Shown here piece after piece: positions 44,961 through 53,060 of a stretch of 64,000 nt of DNA; within the stretch, counting starts at the first letter, position 1, and each line of letters starts with the position of its first letter. The notes beneath the pieces are model-generated. The model did not search any database, was not told the origin of the DNA, and saw only the letters and a list, made by a program, of their open reading frames with translations. The position numbers and the translations under genes are program-made. The stretch spans positions 2,356,001 through 2,420,000 of the forward strand of contig OZ244928.1 in NCBI GenBank assembly GCA_965221985.1. Reading direction: 5' to 3'. Origin of the DNA: J054 sp965221985. Its GTDB lineage: Bacteria > Pseudomonadota > Gammaproteobacteria > Steroidobacterales > GCA-2729495.

Positions 44961-45104
44961 TTTGTGCAATATTATTTAACATAATTTTTGACGCTTAGCA
45001 GCAAAGCTGGCGGGCAGCGTAAATTGGAGGTAGGATAGAAACGCATTCACCTGATGACGCACAAGATCTGTTTAGTGGAAGAAGATCTATCAGGAGGATC
45101 GTTC

Positions 45105-45686
45105 ATGAGTGTTTTTCGTTTGTCGGTCGCGGCTATTCTGCTTGCGGCCAGCGGTTTGGCGCAGTCTGCCATTGTCCCTCAGCAATATGATGGTGATGTG
45201 ACTTTCTGTCCTCCAGCGCCCGCATTGTGCGGGTTGTTTGGGGCTGAGGGCGGCATGCTGGACCTGTCATTTGACTTAGATGTTACTGGCGCTGGAGCAA
45301 TTACAGACATTGCCGCAATAAGTGCCGTTGATATCAGAATAGTTACAACGGGAGGATTTCTTGAGTTTGTGAATGGCAACGCGCAGGACGTCGACATCGT
45401 AGTTGATGATGTGGGTAACATTTTGTCCGGAGATCTGACGTTGCAGGCCACAGGTCTGACTTCCGGTGTCGTTTTGGATGCACTGATCAACCTAGGCCCC
45501 GGTTCCCTAACGGGTGCCGACGGTGGCCCGGGCACGATTGACCCTGGTGACTGGGAAGCCACCACGCAAGGCGCTTTCGTTGCTGCGGGTAGCGGTGCAT
45601 TCAATGTCGTGCCAGTGCCCGCAGCCGCTTGGCTGTTCGGTTCAGCCTTGGGCTTGTTGGGTTGGTTGCGCAAGCGAGCAGCCTAG
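45105..45686 (+). CDS. Secreted protein with VPxPA-CTERM sorting signal
   Basis: The 193-residue exported protein has a signal peptide (MSVFRLSVAAILLAASGLAQS) and a C-terminal sorting tail: VPVPAAAWL motif, hydrophobic segment (FGSALGLLGWL) and a basic end (RKRAA). This is the PEP-CTERM-like VPxPA class, processed by an exosortase/archaeosortase-type enzyme of the inner membrane; none is in the window. The middle is acidic and beta-rich, with no known domain. AGGAGG at 45092-45097 places the start at ATG 45105; a longer frame from 45054 lacks this support. A strong terminator follows at 45800. Confidence 0.88.
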   Translation: MSVFRLSVAAILLAASGLAQSAIVPQQYDGDVTFCPPAPALCGLFGAEGGMLDLSFDLDVTGAGAITDIAAISAVDIRIVTTGGFLEFVNGNAQDVDIVVDDVGNILSGDLTLQATGLTSGVVLDALINLGPGSLTGADGGPGTIDPGDWEATTQGAFVAAGSGAFNVVPVPAAAWLFGSALGLLGWLRKRAA

Positions 45687-45799
45687 GCTGGTTTACTGTG
45701 TGTTCTGTCGAGCCGGTTTTGGTTGCTGTTCAGATATCCTAAGGGGTGGTCAGCTGCGCTGGTTCCGGAAAGACCATTAGGTAAGCAGGTCAGCTAAAT

Positions 45800-45842
45800 T
45801 TGGCCGGGTGAGGCGTCGCCTCACCCGGCCAATTTCATTTTA
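45800..45842 (+). terminator. Strong intrinsic terminator
   Basis: TTGGCCGGGTGAGG (45800-45813), loop CGTCG, CCTCACCCGGCCAA (45819-45832), then TTTCATTTTA. It closes the VPxPA-CTERM gene transcript; the palindrome is nearly perfect and can also act on the other strand. Confidence 0.85.
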
Positions 45843-45879
45843 TGATTCGCTGATTTCGGCAAAGGCTACGTAGGCCGCC

Positions 45880-45898
45880 GTCAAGGCGAAGCCTTGAC
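45880..45898. repeat. Short perfect hairpin
   Basis: GTCAAGGC (45880-45887), loop GAA, GCCTTGAC (45891-45898). No T-tract follows on either side. It lies in the 379-base gap between the VPxPA-CTERM gene and the convergent cyclase-like gene; the rest of that gap holds only the terminator at 45800. Confidence 0.5.
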
Positions 45899-46065
45899 AG
45901 CGTATTTAGATTGAAACGACTGGACGAGACCGTGCATTGCCGCTCGTTCGCGTTCAGCGCGCAATGCGCCTTTTTGCGCTCGTATTTGCGACTAGTTCCT
46001 GCGGATTGCCCAGTTTTCTAAACGTCGGCGTGCAGATTGCGGAGCTATGTGCCGGCCGTCGGTGA

Positions 46066-47340
46066 TTAGCTGACCGACTGCGGCAAATGTTCCGCCGTAC
46101 TTAGGCGGCTGCTACCGCTGCGCAACAAGCGATCCTCGATGCCCAACAATATGGGTGCCGCCGCCCGTCGGTAAATGTTGATCTTGGCGTTAAAGGCATT
46201 GCGGGTTAGACCATGTTTGTCGTGGATGGCGAGTTTGCGGATGCTGAAACTACCGTCGGCTTGTGCTCTGCCCGTGAGGTAGCACTTGATCGATTCTATG
46301 GCATCGCCGGACAGTTCAAGGCCATTGAGTTGCGATAAATCCTTCTGCGCTTGATCGACAAAGGCAATGGATCCAAAGCCTACTTCCATCGGGGGGTCAT
46401 CGCTGCCAACGGGTATCGCGCCGGAAAATTCGCCGACTAAGATTTGTCCCGGCAGTGCGCGCTCAATCATCCGCGCCAATTCAATGGTCACTTCGCCCAC
46501 GATATCGGTATATAGCGTGGGGTTTAGCCCCTCCGCATGATAGAACTCGTAGCAGCTGCCTAAATGAAATCCCGCCCGCAGCAGCGGCACGGTGCGGCCT
46601 TGGGCCTTGCGGCGAGCAATGGCGTTATCGGCCAATACCAAGTGCATGAAGTGGTACAGATGCGTATTGGCTTCGATGCCTTGTTGCCGGTTCCAGATGT
46701 AATAACCATCGCCGGTGCTGGAGCGGGCAAAATCGATATTGATGCGGCTTTCGCGCATCTTGCTATGGGCGGAGTTGAGCGAATGCGAGAGGCTATTGAG
46801 TTGTGTCATTTGTTCAAACGGGCTCAATAGACTAAAACCGACGATGTCGAATAGCGCCACGGCGCGGCCGGCTGCATAGCTGACGCTGTAGCGTCGGACT
46901 AGGTTTTCAATAACGCGTAATTCAGCCGCCGTGCCTTTGAGCGATTGGCGTAGCCGCAGGCTCGTGGGTTCGGCACCCAACAATTTCGCGGCTCGTTCCA
47001 ATTGACGAATGCTCAGCTGACGCGTCCCGGATAACAGACTCGCGATAAATTCTTGTCCTTGGGATGTTGCCTTCCTGGCGGGCTCATCTTGGCTAACGGC
47101 GTAGTTCGCAATACTGTAGTGGGGTACCACCAACAATAATAAGTGCTCATCGCAGGGCGACCAGCTCAGTACGAAATTCTTACCCAGACCCCAAAGCTGA
47201 TGGAGTTGGCGGTCGAGTTCGACGAGGTTGCTGCGCTGACCCAGGTCTAAATCATCATCCATGCCCAGCAGGCGCGCGGTGTTGCCCAAGCCAACATCTG
47301 CGGTGGCAATATCAGGGTCAGTGGTGCTGAATTCGGTCAC
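46066..47340 (-). CDS. Class III nucleotide cyclase-like protein
   Basis: The 424-residue protein is probably cytoplasmic. About 155 residues of unknown helical N-terminus precede a class III cyclase-like domain: AVALFDIVGFSLLS with metal-type Asp165, then SSTGDGYYIW with Asp211, LRAGFHLGSCYEF, and YTDIVGEVTIELARMIERALPGQILVGE. Both metal-binding Asp residues and the later Arg290 are retained, but the transition-state Asn that normally precedes that Arg appears to be Ile286, so cyclase activity is uncertain. The remaining 120 residues (after LVGEFSG) are unassigned. It may be a degenerate or regulatory cyclase. It is divergent from the FAD-linked oxidase gene, with about 95 bases between the starts. 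Confidence 0.72.
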   Translation of the reverse strand: MTEFSTTDPDIATADVGLGNTARLLGMDDDLDLGQRSNLVELDRQLHQLWGLGKNFVLSWSPCDEHLLLLVVPHYSIANYAVSQDEPARKATSQGQEFIASLLSGTRQLSIRQLERAAKLLGAEPTSLRLRQSLKGTAAELRVIENLVRRYSVSYAAGRAVALFDIVGFSLLSPFEQMTQLNSLSHSLNSAHSKMRESRINIDFARSSTGDGYYIWNRQQGIEANTHLYHFMHLVLADNAIARRKAQGRTVPLLRAGFHLGSCYEFYHAEGLNPTLYTDIVGEVTIELARMIERALPGQILVGEFSGAIPVGSDDPPMEVGFGSIAFVDQAQKDLSQLNGLELSGDAIESIKCYLTGRAQADGSFSIRKLAIHDKHGLTRNAFNAKINIYRRAAAPILLGIEDRLLRSGSSRLSTAEHLPQSVS

Positions 47341-47435
47341 TGGCTGAGGCCCTATGATCAGCGTTGTTGGCGGCTTACCATGAACGCGATGGGAACGTTA
47401 AATCAAGCCCTCGGTGGGGTGCAAGGGGGATGTGG

Positions 47436-48878
47436 GTGAGTTTCGAACCGGATGGGCTTGATAGCGCGTTTCTAAGCGGCCTGCAAGCGGCGGTGGATTC
47501 TCACGGCGTCATTGCCGAGCCCGAGCTTATGTCGCCTCATTTGAGCGAGTGGCGCGGCTTGTATACGGGGCAGGCCGCGATGCTGGTGTCGCCTGCGTCC
47601 ACGGCTCAAGTAGCCGAGGTGATTAAGTTGTGTGCCGCTTACAATGTCGGTGTCGTGCCGCAGGGCGGGAATACCGGGCTGGTAGGCGGCGCCATGCCAC
47701 AGTCAAGTGCCACACGACCGCAAATTATTCTTAGCGCGTCCCGCTTAAATAATGTGCTGGCTCTGGATGCCGATAACTACACGATCACGGCGCAGGCTGG
47801 TTGCGTGCTGGCGAACTTGCAAGCCGCGGCGGCTGATGCCGATCGCTTGTTTCCCCTAAGTTTGGCCGCGGAGGGTAGTTGTCAGCTCGGCGGCAATATC
47901 TCCACCAATGCCGGCGGTATCAACGTACTGCGTTTTGGCACCATGCGCGATTTGGTGTTGGGGCTAGAGGTGGTATTGCCCGACGGCCGCGTCTTGGAAG
48001 TCCTGCGTAGCTTGCGCAAAGACAACACGGGTTACGATCTTAAGCAGCTGTTTATCGGGGCTGAAGGGACACTCGGCTTTATTACCGCGGCCAGCTGCAA
48101 ATTATTTCCGCGCGCGGCTTCGCGTGCGACGGCCCTGTTGGCCTTTGATGATCCGGCGGCTGCCATTATCTTACACAGCATCGCGCGTCGGCAGCTGGGT
48201 GATGATCTCGTGGCCTTCGAGTTGATTAGCCGCCCGGCGATGGAATTGGTTACGCAGTTCATGCCCGGGACGCGTAATCCCATGGACGAGGCTTGGCCTT
48301 GGTATCTGCTCTTAGAGATTAATGCCTCGGACGACCAGGCGCAGGCGAAGTTGGGCCAATTCTTGGAGCAGCAACTGGAGGAAGGGAAGCTTCGTGATGG
48401 CGTATTGGCGCAATCAGAACGCCAGAGTGAGTCATTGTGGCGATTGCGTCACAATATCTCCGAAGCGCAGAAGCTTGCCGGCGCTGGTATCAAACATGAT
48501 ATTGCGGTGCCGGTATCGAAAGTTGCCACCTTCATCGAACGGGCCTCGGCCGTTAGCGAAAAGTTGGTTCCCGGTGTGCGGGTCGTCGCTTTTGGGCATT
48601 TGGGGGATGGCAATATTCATTTTAACCTGAATCAGCCGGTGGACATGGACCGCAAGGTATTCCTGGAACAGTGGGAACGAGTCAGTGAACATGTGCACGC
48701 CATTGTCGACGAACTCGACGGAAGCTTCAGTGCGGAGCACGGCATTGGACTCCTGAAGCGCGCTGATTTGGTTCGTTACCGAGGTGGGGTTGAATTGGAC
48801 CTGATGCGCCAGCTCAAAGCGACGCTGGATCCACGGGGAATTATGAATCCGGGCAAGCTATTGGGTCCAAGCGGCTGA
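47436..48878 (+). CDS. FAD-linked 2-hydroxyacid oxidase/dehydrogenase (GlcD / D-2-hydroxyglutarate type)
   Basis: The 480-residue flavoenzyme of the FAD_binding_4/FAD-oxidase_C family has the PP-loop VVPQGGNTGLVGGAMP, AAEGSCQLGGNISTNAGGINVLRFGTMRDLVLGLEVVLPDG for FAD, YDLKQLFIGAEGTLGFIT, and the metal/substrate part FGHLGDGNIHFN and FSAEHGIGLLKR. The group oxidises D-2-hydroxyglutarate, D-lactate or glycolate. As no GlcE/GlcF partner is adjacent, a single-subunit D-2-hydroxyglutarate-type dehydrogenase is more likely than glycolate oxidase. GTG at 47436 has AAGGGGG six bases upstream (47423-47429); ATG at 47430 touches that block directly. Confidence 0.9.
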   Translation: MSFEPDGLDSAFLSGLQAAVDSHGVIAEPELMSPHLSEWRGLYTGQAAMLVSPASTAQVAEVIKLCAAYNVGVVPQGGNTGLVGGAMPQSSATRPQIILSASRLNNVLALDADNYTITAQAGCVLANLQAAAADADRLFPLSLAAEGSCQLGGNISTNAGGINVLRFGTMRDLVLGLEVVLPDGRVLEVLRSLRKDNTGYDLKQLFIGAEGTLGFITAASCKLFPRAASRATALLAFDDPAAAIILHSIARRQLGDDLVAFELISRPAMELVTQFMPGTRNPMDEAWPWYLLLEINASDDQAQAKLGQFLEQQLEEGKLRDGVLAQSERQSESLWRLRHNISEAQKLAGAGIKHDIAVPVSKVATFIERASAVSEKLVPGVRVVAFGHLGDGNIHFNLNQPVDMDRKVFLEQWERVSEHVHAIVDELDGSFSAEHGIGLLKRADLVRYRGGVELDLMRQLKATLDPRGIMNPGKLLGPSG

Positions 48879-48912
48879 TATTTATATGGCTGGCTTAGCC
48901 GGGGCTCGGCAG

Positions 48913-48921
48913 TGTTAGAAT
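48913..48921 (+). promoter_or_regulatory. Candidate extended -10 (TGTTAGAAT) for the kinase gene
   Basis: TGTTAGAAT matches TGnTAnAAT, 48 bases before the GTG start at 48970, in the gap after the flavoenzyme gene. No clear -35. Confidence 0.35.
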
Positions 48922-48969
48922 TATGCGGCAGCTTCCGCTTCGCGTCGGCACAATAATAAGGAAACTTCC

Positions 48970-51234
48970 GTGAGCCAATCTCGCTCCACAGCGCCTGCCG
49001 GCGTTGATGCCCCCGCTTATTCTGCCCCGGAAACCAGCCCGGTCATTCCCACTTCGGTGCACGTTGCCTTAGAGGCCGTGGCGGCTCGCCGTGCGCGGGT
49101 GGAGGTGGCGAGCAAGATTTTGGCCGAGGCGGTGTATTCTGATCTACGGCTCGTTGCACCGCTGCGCGTTTTGTTGGATACCGCCTATGAAGATAAGCGC
49201 TTGCCCATGGAGGCCTACCGGCAGCTAAAGAATGAGCTGCATCGCTTGGTCACGGAAGAACTGCCCACCGATGCCGCCGGTATGCTGACGGCAGCCTCGC
49301 CGGCCAAATCGCATCCAGCACCGGTGACGGAGCGGGCTGTCGAAATCTCGGCCGGCACCGTGCTGCGCGGGCGTTTTCAGCTAGAAGAATGCGTGGCGCA
49401 AGGGCCACACAGCGATGTGTATCGCGCCAGCGACTTGCTGCGTCTGGAGGCCGGTTCCACCGGAACAGCCCTGGCGATCAAGGTTTTGCACGATGGTCAG
49501 GGCGCGGATCCGGCTCTGCGCCAGCGACTGCAGCAGCAGGCGATTGCCGCCCAATCCTTAACACACCCGAATATCGCGCGCGTGCATGATTTAGATCGTC
49601 ACGGCGAAGTGAGTTTCATCAGCTTGGAATGGCTGCAAGGCGAGTCGCTGGCCACCCATTTAGACCGCATTCATCCAGCGCCAGTGCAAATTAAGTTGCA
49701 GCGGCAAATCATAGCGGCCTTGGGTTCCGCCCTGGTTTATGCACATGGCCGTGGCGTGGTGCATGGTGATATCAAGCCGGCCAATGTGTTTTTAACAGAC
49801 GCGGGCGAAATCAAGCTCATCGACTTTAGTGGCGTAGGGAATGAAAATTCCGGCAGTGCTGAAATTGATCAGATGATCACGCCCGAGTACGCAAGCTGCG
49901 AGCGCCTGTCCGGCGGCCGCGCCACCGTCAGCGATGATCTTTTTTCCTTTGCTTGTTTGATTTATCGCTTGGTCTGCGGCCGGAGGCCCTATGGTCAATA
50001 CAACGCCTTGGAAGCCGAGGCGCAGGGCGAGCTGCTGAGCCGTGCGCCGGGCTTGGATGATGGCCAATGGGCTTTGCTGCATCGGGCATTGGCGTTTCGG
50101 CGCGATGATCGCAAGCTTAGCTTGGCTGAGCTGGTGGAGACTTTGCTGCGTGCGCCGCGCGTACCCGAAAATCCGCCGGCACAAGAACCCAGTCGGCGCG
50201 GCGCGTGGCTGGCTGTTGCCGCCGTTGGCTTGGTCGCTCTTGGGATTTACATTGCGGCGGGTTGGCCGGGCTGGGATGGATTCTGGTCGCCAGCAGACTC
50301 TGTTCGTGGCAGCGATGTTTCGGTGGCGCCGGCGGATTTGGCATCTGCGCGTATTCCTCCCACCAGTGGTCGCCAGGATGATGTCGGGAATGGGTCATTC
50401 AGCGCCGCTGATTCGGCATCGCCTGATTCGCCATCAATGGTCCAAGCCGGTGACGGCGGCGATGCCGCGGTTGGTATCACAGATCCGACAGTGCGTGCGG
50501 AATTGTCGCGCGAGGCTGGCGGTGCCGACCGTAGCGAAGTCGGCGCAAGTCCGGTGGCGAGCATCGAGCCTGGCGACAATTCGCCAAGCCAGTCTACCGC
50601 TGAAGATGACCGCTTGGTTGTCACGGGCAAAGGTGGTGGGGTCGCCAGTGCTGATGAATCCGTTATCGCACCGGCCGATCCATCAACCGCTGGTGTTGAA
50701 AATTCGGGCGTCGTAACCGAGAGACCGGCGGGTCAGTTTGAGGACGATGCGGCGCCCGGCAAGCGCGCAGGCGATGAGGATTTTTTGCCCATCGCGCCGA
50801 CAGAAGCCATTCCCGACCCGTCTAGTACGCAAGACGGTGGGGACATTGATTCTGTAGGCGAGGAACTCGCATCGGCCCCGGCCACACCAAGAGGCGGGCC
50901 CCTGGGATTCGCCTCGGATAGCTATCAGGTGACTGAATCCGATGGCTTTATCCGCTTGATTGTGCGCGCGCCGGCGGGTCATGGCGGCATCCAGCTCAAG
51001 CTGCAGATCTTGGGCGGTTCGGCCAATGCCGGGAAGGATTTTGCGCCGGTGGGCAGTACCGATGCCTTTGAAATTCCCGCGGGCGAGACTCGTTTCGAGA
51101 TATTTTGGCCCTTGGTCAATGATGGTCTGGTGGAGTACGTTGAAGACGTGGAGTTGTTGCTGCTGTCGCTGACAGAGGCTTATCCCATGCAGCGGCCCGA
51201 GACCCTCGTCGTTATCCTCGACGACGACGCGTAA
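48970..51234 (+). CDS. Membrane Ser/Thr protein kinase with a C-terminal Calx-beta domain
   Basis: A 754-residue protein. Residues 30-100 form a helical N-terminal region. The kinase domain covers about 132-395, with catalytic Lys171 (ALAIKVL), HGDIKPANVF holding Asp267, Lys269 and Asn272, and metal-binding Asp285 in LIDFSGVG (DFG replaced by DFS). The glycine loop is degenerate (AQGPHSDVY). One membrane segment follows (412-432), then an acidic, Ser/Asp/Gly-rich linker of about 200 residues, and a Calx-beta fold at 645-754 (YQVTESDGFIRLIVRA, NAGKDFAPVG, ETLVVILDDD) that should lie outside the cytoplasm. The linker is reminiscent of low-complexity secreted proteins. GTG start with AAGGAA upstream. 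Signal and target are unknown. Confidence 0.88.
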   Translation: MSQSRSTAPAGVDAPAYSAPETSPVIPTSVHVALEAVAARRARVEVASKILAEAVYSDLRLVAPLRVLLDTAYEDKRLPMEAYRQLKNELHRLVTEELPTDAAGMLTAASPAKSHPAPVTERAVEISAGTVLRGRFQLEECVAQGPHSDVYRASDLLRLEAGSTGTALAIKVLHDGQGADPALRQRLQQQAIAAQSLTHPNIARVHDLDRHGEVSFISLEWLQGESLATHLDRIHPAPVQIKLQRQIIAALGSALVYAHGRGVVHGDIKPANVFLTDAGEIKLIDFSGVGNENSGSAEIDQMITPEYASCERLSGGRATVSDDLFSFACLIYRLVCGRRPYGQYNALEAEAQGELLSRAPGLDDGQWALLHRALAFRRDDRKLSLAELVETLLRAPRVPENPPAQEPSRRGAWLAVAAVGLVALGIYIAAGWPGWDGFWSPADSVRGSDVSVAPADLASARIPPTSGRQDDVGNGSFSAADSASPDSPSMVQAGDGGDAAVGITDPTVRAELSREAGGADRSEVGASPVASIEPGDNSPSQSTAEDDRLVVTGKGGGVASADESVIAPADPSTAGVENSGVVTERPAGQFEDDAAPGKRAGDEDFLPIAPTEAIPDPSSTQDGGDIDSVGEELASAPATPRGGPLGFASDSYQVTESDGFIRLIVRAPAGHGGIQLKLQILGGSANAGKDFAPVGSTDAFEIPAGETRFEIFWPLVNDGLVEYVEDVELLLLSLTEAYPMQRPETLVVILDDDA

Positions 51235-51272
51235 TTCCGGCGACTGTGGTCGGCACGCGGCCAAGGCGCGTG

Positions 51273-51278
51273 TAGAAT
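51273..51278 (+). promoter_or_regulatory. Candidate -10 box (TAGAAT) for ilvD
   Basis: TAGAAT followed by GCCGTCC lies 32 bases before the ilvD ATG. No convincing -35. Same form as the boxes before galU and thrS. Confidence 0.35.
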
Positions 51279-51309
51279 GCCGTCCCTAGCGTGACCGGGG
51301 ACGGCTCCC

Positions 51310-53013
51310 ATGAGCAAGAACAATTCCAAAGGGTCGAACGGCTCTGACAGTAATCGTCGATATTCCAGCATCGTCGTGGATGGCGTGGCTCAAGCACCCA
51401 GCCGTGCCATGCTGCGCGCCGTGGGTTTTACCGACGACGATTTCAAGAAAAATCAGATTGGCATTGCATCAACCTGGAGCATGGTTACGCCCTGCAACAT
51501 GCACATTGATGAGTTGGCGCGTGAAGCGGCGGCCGGTGCCAATGAAGCGGGCGGCAAGGCCGTATTGTTTAACACCATCACCGTGTCCGATGGGATTTCC
51601 ATGGGGACGCCAGGCATGCGCTATTCCTTGGTGTCCCGCGAAGTCATTGCCGACTCCATTGAAACCGTGGTGGCGGCGGAGGGCTTCGATGGTTTCGTGG
51701 CCATAGGGGGTTGCGACAAAAACATGCCCGCCTGTGTCATGGCCATGGCGCGCATGAATCGCCCATCGGTATTTGTTTATGGCGGCACCATTCAACCGGG
51801 TGCCAAGCGTCGCGATATCGTGTCGGTGTTCGAAGCCGTGGGCGGTGCGGCGGGTGGCAGCGTGTCCGATGAATTGCTATTAGAGGTCGAGCGTACGGCG
51901 ATTCCCGGGCCCGGATCTTGCGGTGGCATGTACACCGCCAACACCATGGCTTCCGCCATTGAGGCTTTAGGATTGAGTTTGCCTAATAGCAGCGCGCAAG
52001 AGGCGATCTCGGACCACAAGCGTCACGATTGCCGCAATGCCGGTGCCGCGGTTATGGAACTCATACGGCGCGGTATCACGCCCGCGGATATCTTGTCGCG
52101 TGAGGCCTTTGAAAACGCCATCACGGTGGTGATTGCCTTGGGTGGTTCCACCAACGCCGTGTTGCATTTACTCGCCATGGCCCACGAGGCAAACATCGAA
52201 CTGAGCTTGGATGATTTCACGCGCATCGGTTCGCGGGTACCGGTGTTGGCTGATCTGCGGCCCAGTGGTCAATACGCCATGTCGGAACTCATCGATATCG
52301 GCGGGCTGCAGCCATTGATGAAAATGCTCTTGGATGCCGGACTGTTGCACGGTGATTGCTTAACGGTGACGGGCAAGACTCTGGCCGAGAATCTCGCGCA
52401 GGTGTCCGCTTACCCGACGGACCAAGATGTCGTGCGCAGCTTTGACAATCCCATCAAATCAGACAGCCACTTGGTGATCCTGCATGGGAATCTCGCGCCA
52501 GAAGGCGCGGTGGCGAAGATCTCCGGCAAGGAAGGATTGAGCTTTTCCGGCCAAGCGCGCGTGTTTGAATCCGAGGAAGATTCATTAGCCGCGATCATGG
52601 ACGGCACCGTGGTGGCGGGTGACGTGGTGGTCATCCGTCATGAAGGGCCGCGGGGCGGTCCGGGCATGCGGGAGATGTTGAGTCCCACTGGTGCCATCAT
52701 GGGCAAGGGTTTGGGCGATTCCGTTGCCTTGATTACCGATGGACGCTTCTCGGGGGGGAGCCACGGCTTTGTCGTTGGGCATGTGACGCCCGAGGCGGCC
52801 GTGGGTGGGCCCATTGGCTTGGTGCGTGACGGCGATCCCATTACCATCGACGCCCAGCAACGGCGTATCGATTTAGGCGTGAGTGATGCTGAACTGGAAA
52901 AACGCCGCGCGGTCTGGAAACCGCCGGCCGATAAAGCCGGAGCCGGTATTTTGCGCAAATATGCGAAGCTTGTGAGTTCGGCGTCTGAAGGTGCCGTTAC
53001 CACCCAAGCCTAG
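51310..53013 (+). CDS. ilvD: Dihydroxy-acid dehydratase
   Basis: The 567-residue Fe-S dehydratase acts in the third step of valine/isoleucine synthesis. Cluster cysteines lie in VTPCNMH, IGGCDKNMPAC and GPGSCGGMYTANTM; the substrate and Mg-binding part includes ALGGSTNAVLHLLA, and the C-terminal part RHEGPRGGPGMREML and LITDGRFSGGSHGF. Length is that of the shorter IlvD group (about 560) found with [2Fe-2S] clusters. It is followed 47 bases later by the lysA/lysC fusion. Confidence 0.96.
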   Translation: MSKNNSKGSNGSDSNRRYSSIVVDGVAQAPSRAMLRAVGFTDDDFKKNQIGIASTWSMVTPCNMHIDELAREAAAGANEAGGKAVLFNTITVSDGISMGTPGMRYSLVSREVIADSIETVVAAEGFDGFVAIGGCDKNMPACVMAMARMNRPSVFVYGGTIQPGAKRRDIVSVFEAVGGAAGGSVSDELLLEVERTAIPGPGSCGGMYTANTMASAIEALGLSLPNSSAQEAISDHKRHDCRNAGAAVMELIRRGITPADILSREAFENAITVVIALGGSTNAVLHLLAMAHEANIELSLDDFTRIGSRVPVLADLRPSGQYAMSELIDIGGLQPLMKMLLDAGLLHGDCLTVTGKTLAENLAQVSAYPTDQDVVRSFDNPIKSDSHLVILHGNLAPEGAVAKISGKEGLSFSGQARVFESEEDSLAAIMDGTVVAGDVVVIRHEGPRGGPGMREMLSPTGAIMGKGLGDSVALITDGRFSGGSHGFVVGHVTPEAAVGGPIGLVRDGDPITIDAQQRRIDLGVSDAELEKRRAVWKPPADKAGAGILRKYAKLVSSASEGAVTTQA

Positions 53014-53060
53014 TCCAGCAGCCTCTAGCTGCGAGTCAGGCCCGCGAGGGTCCTCAAATC

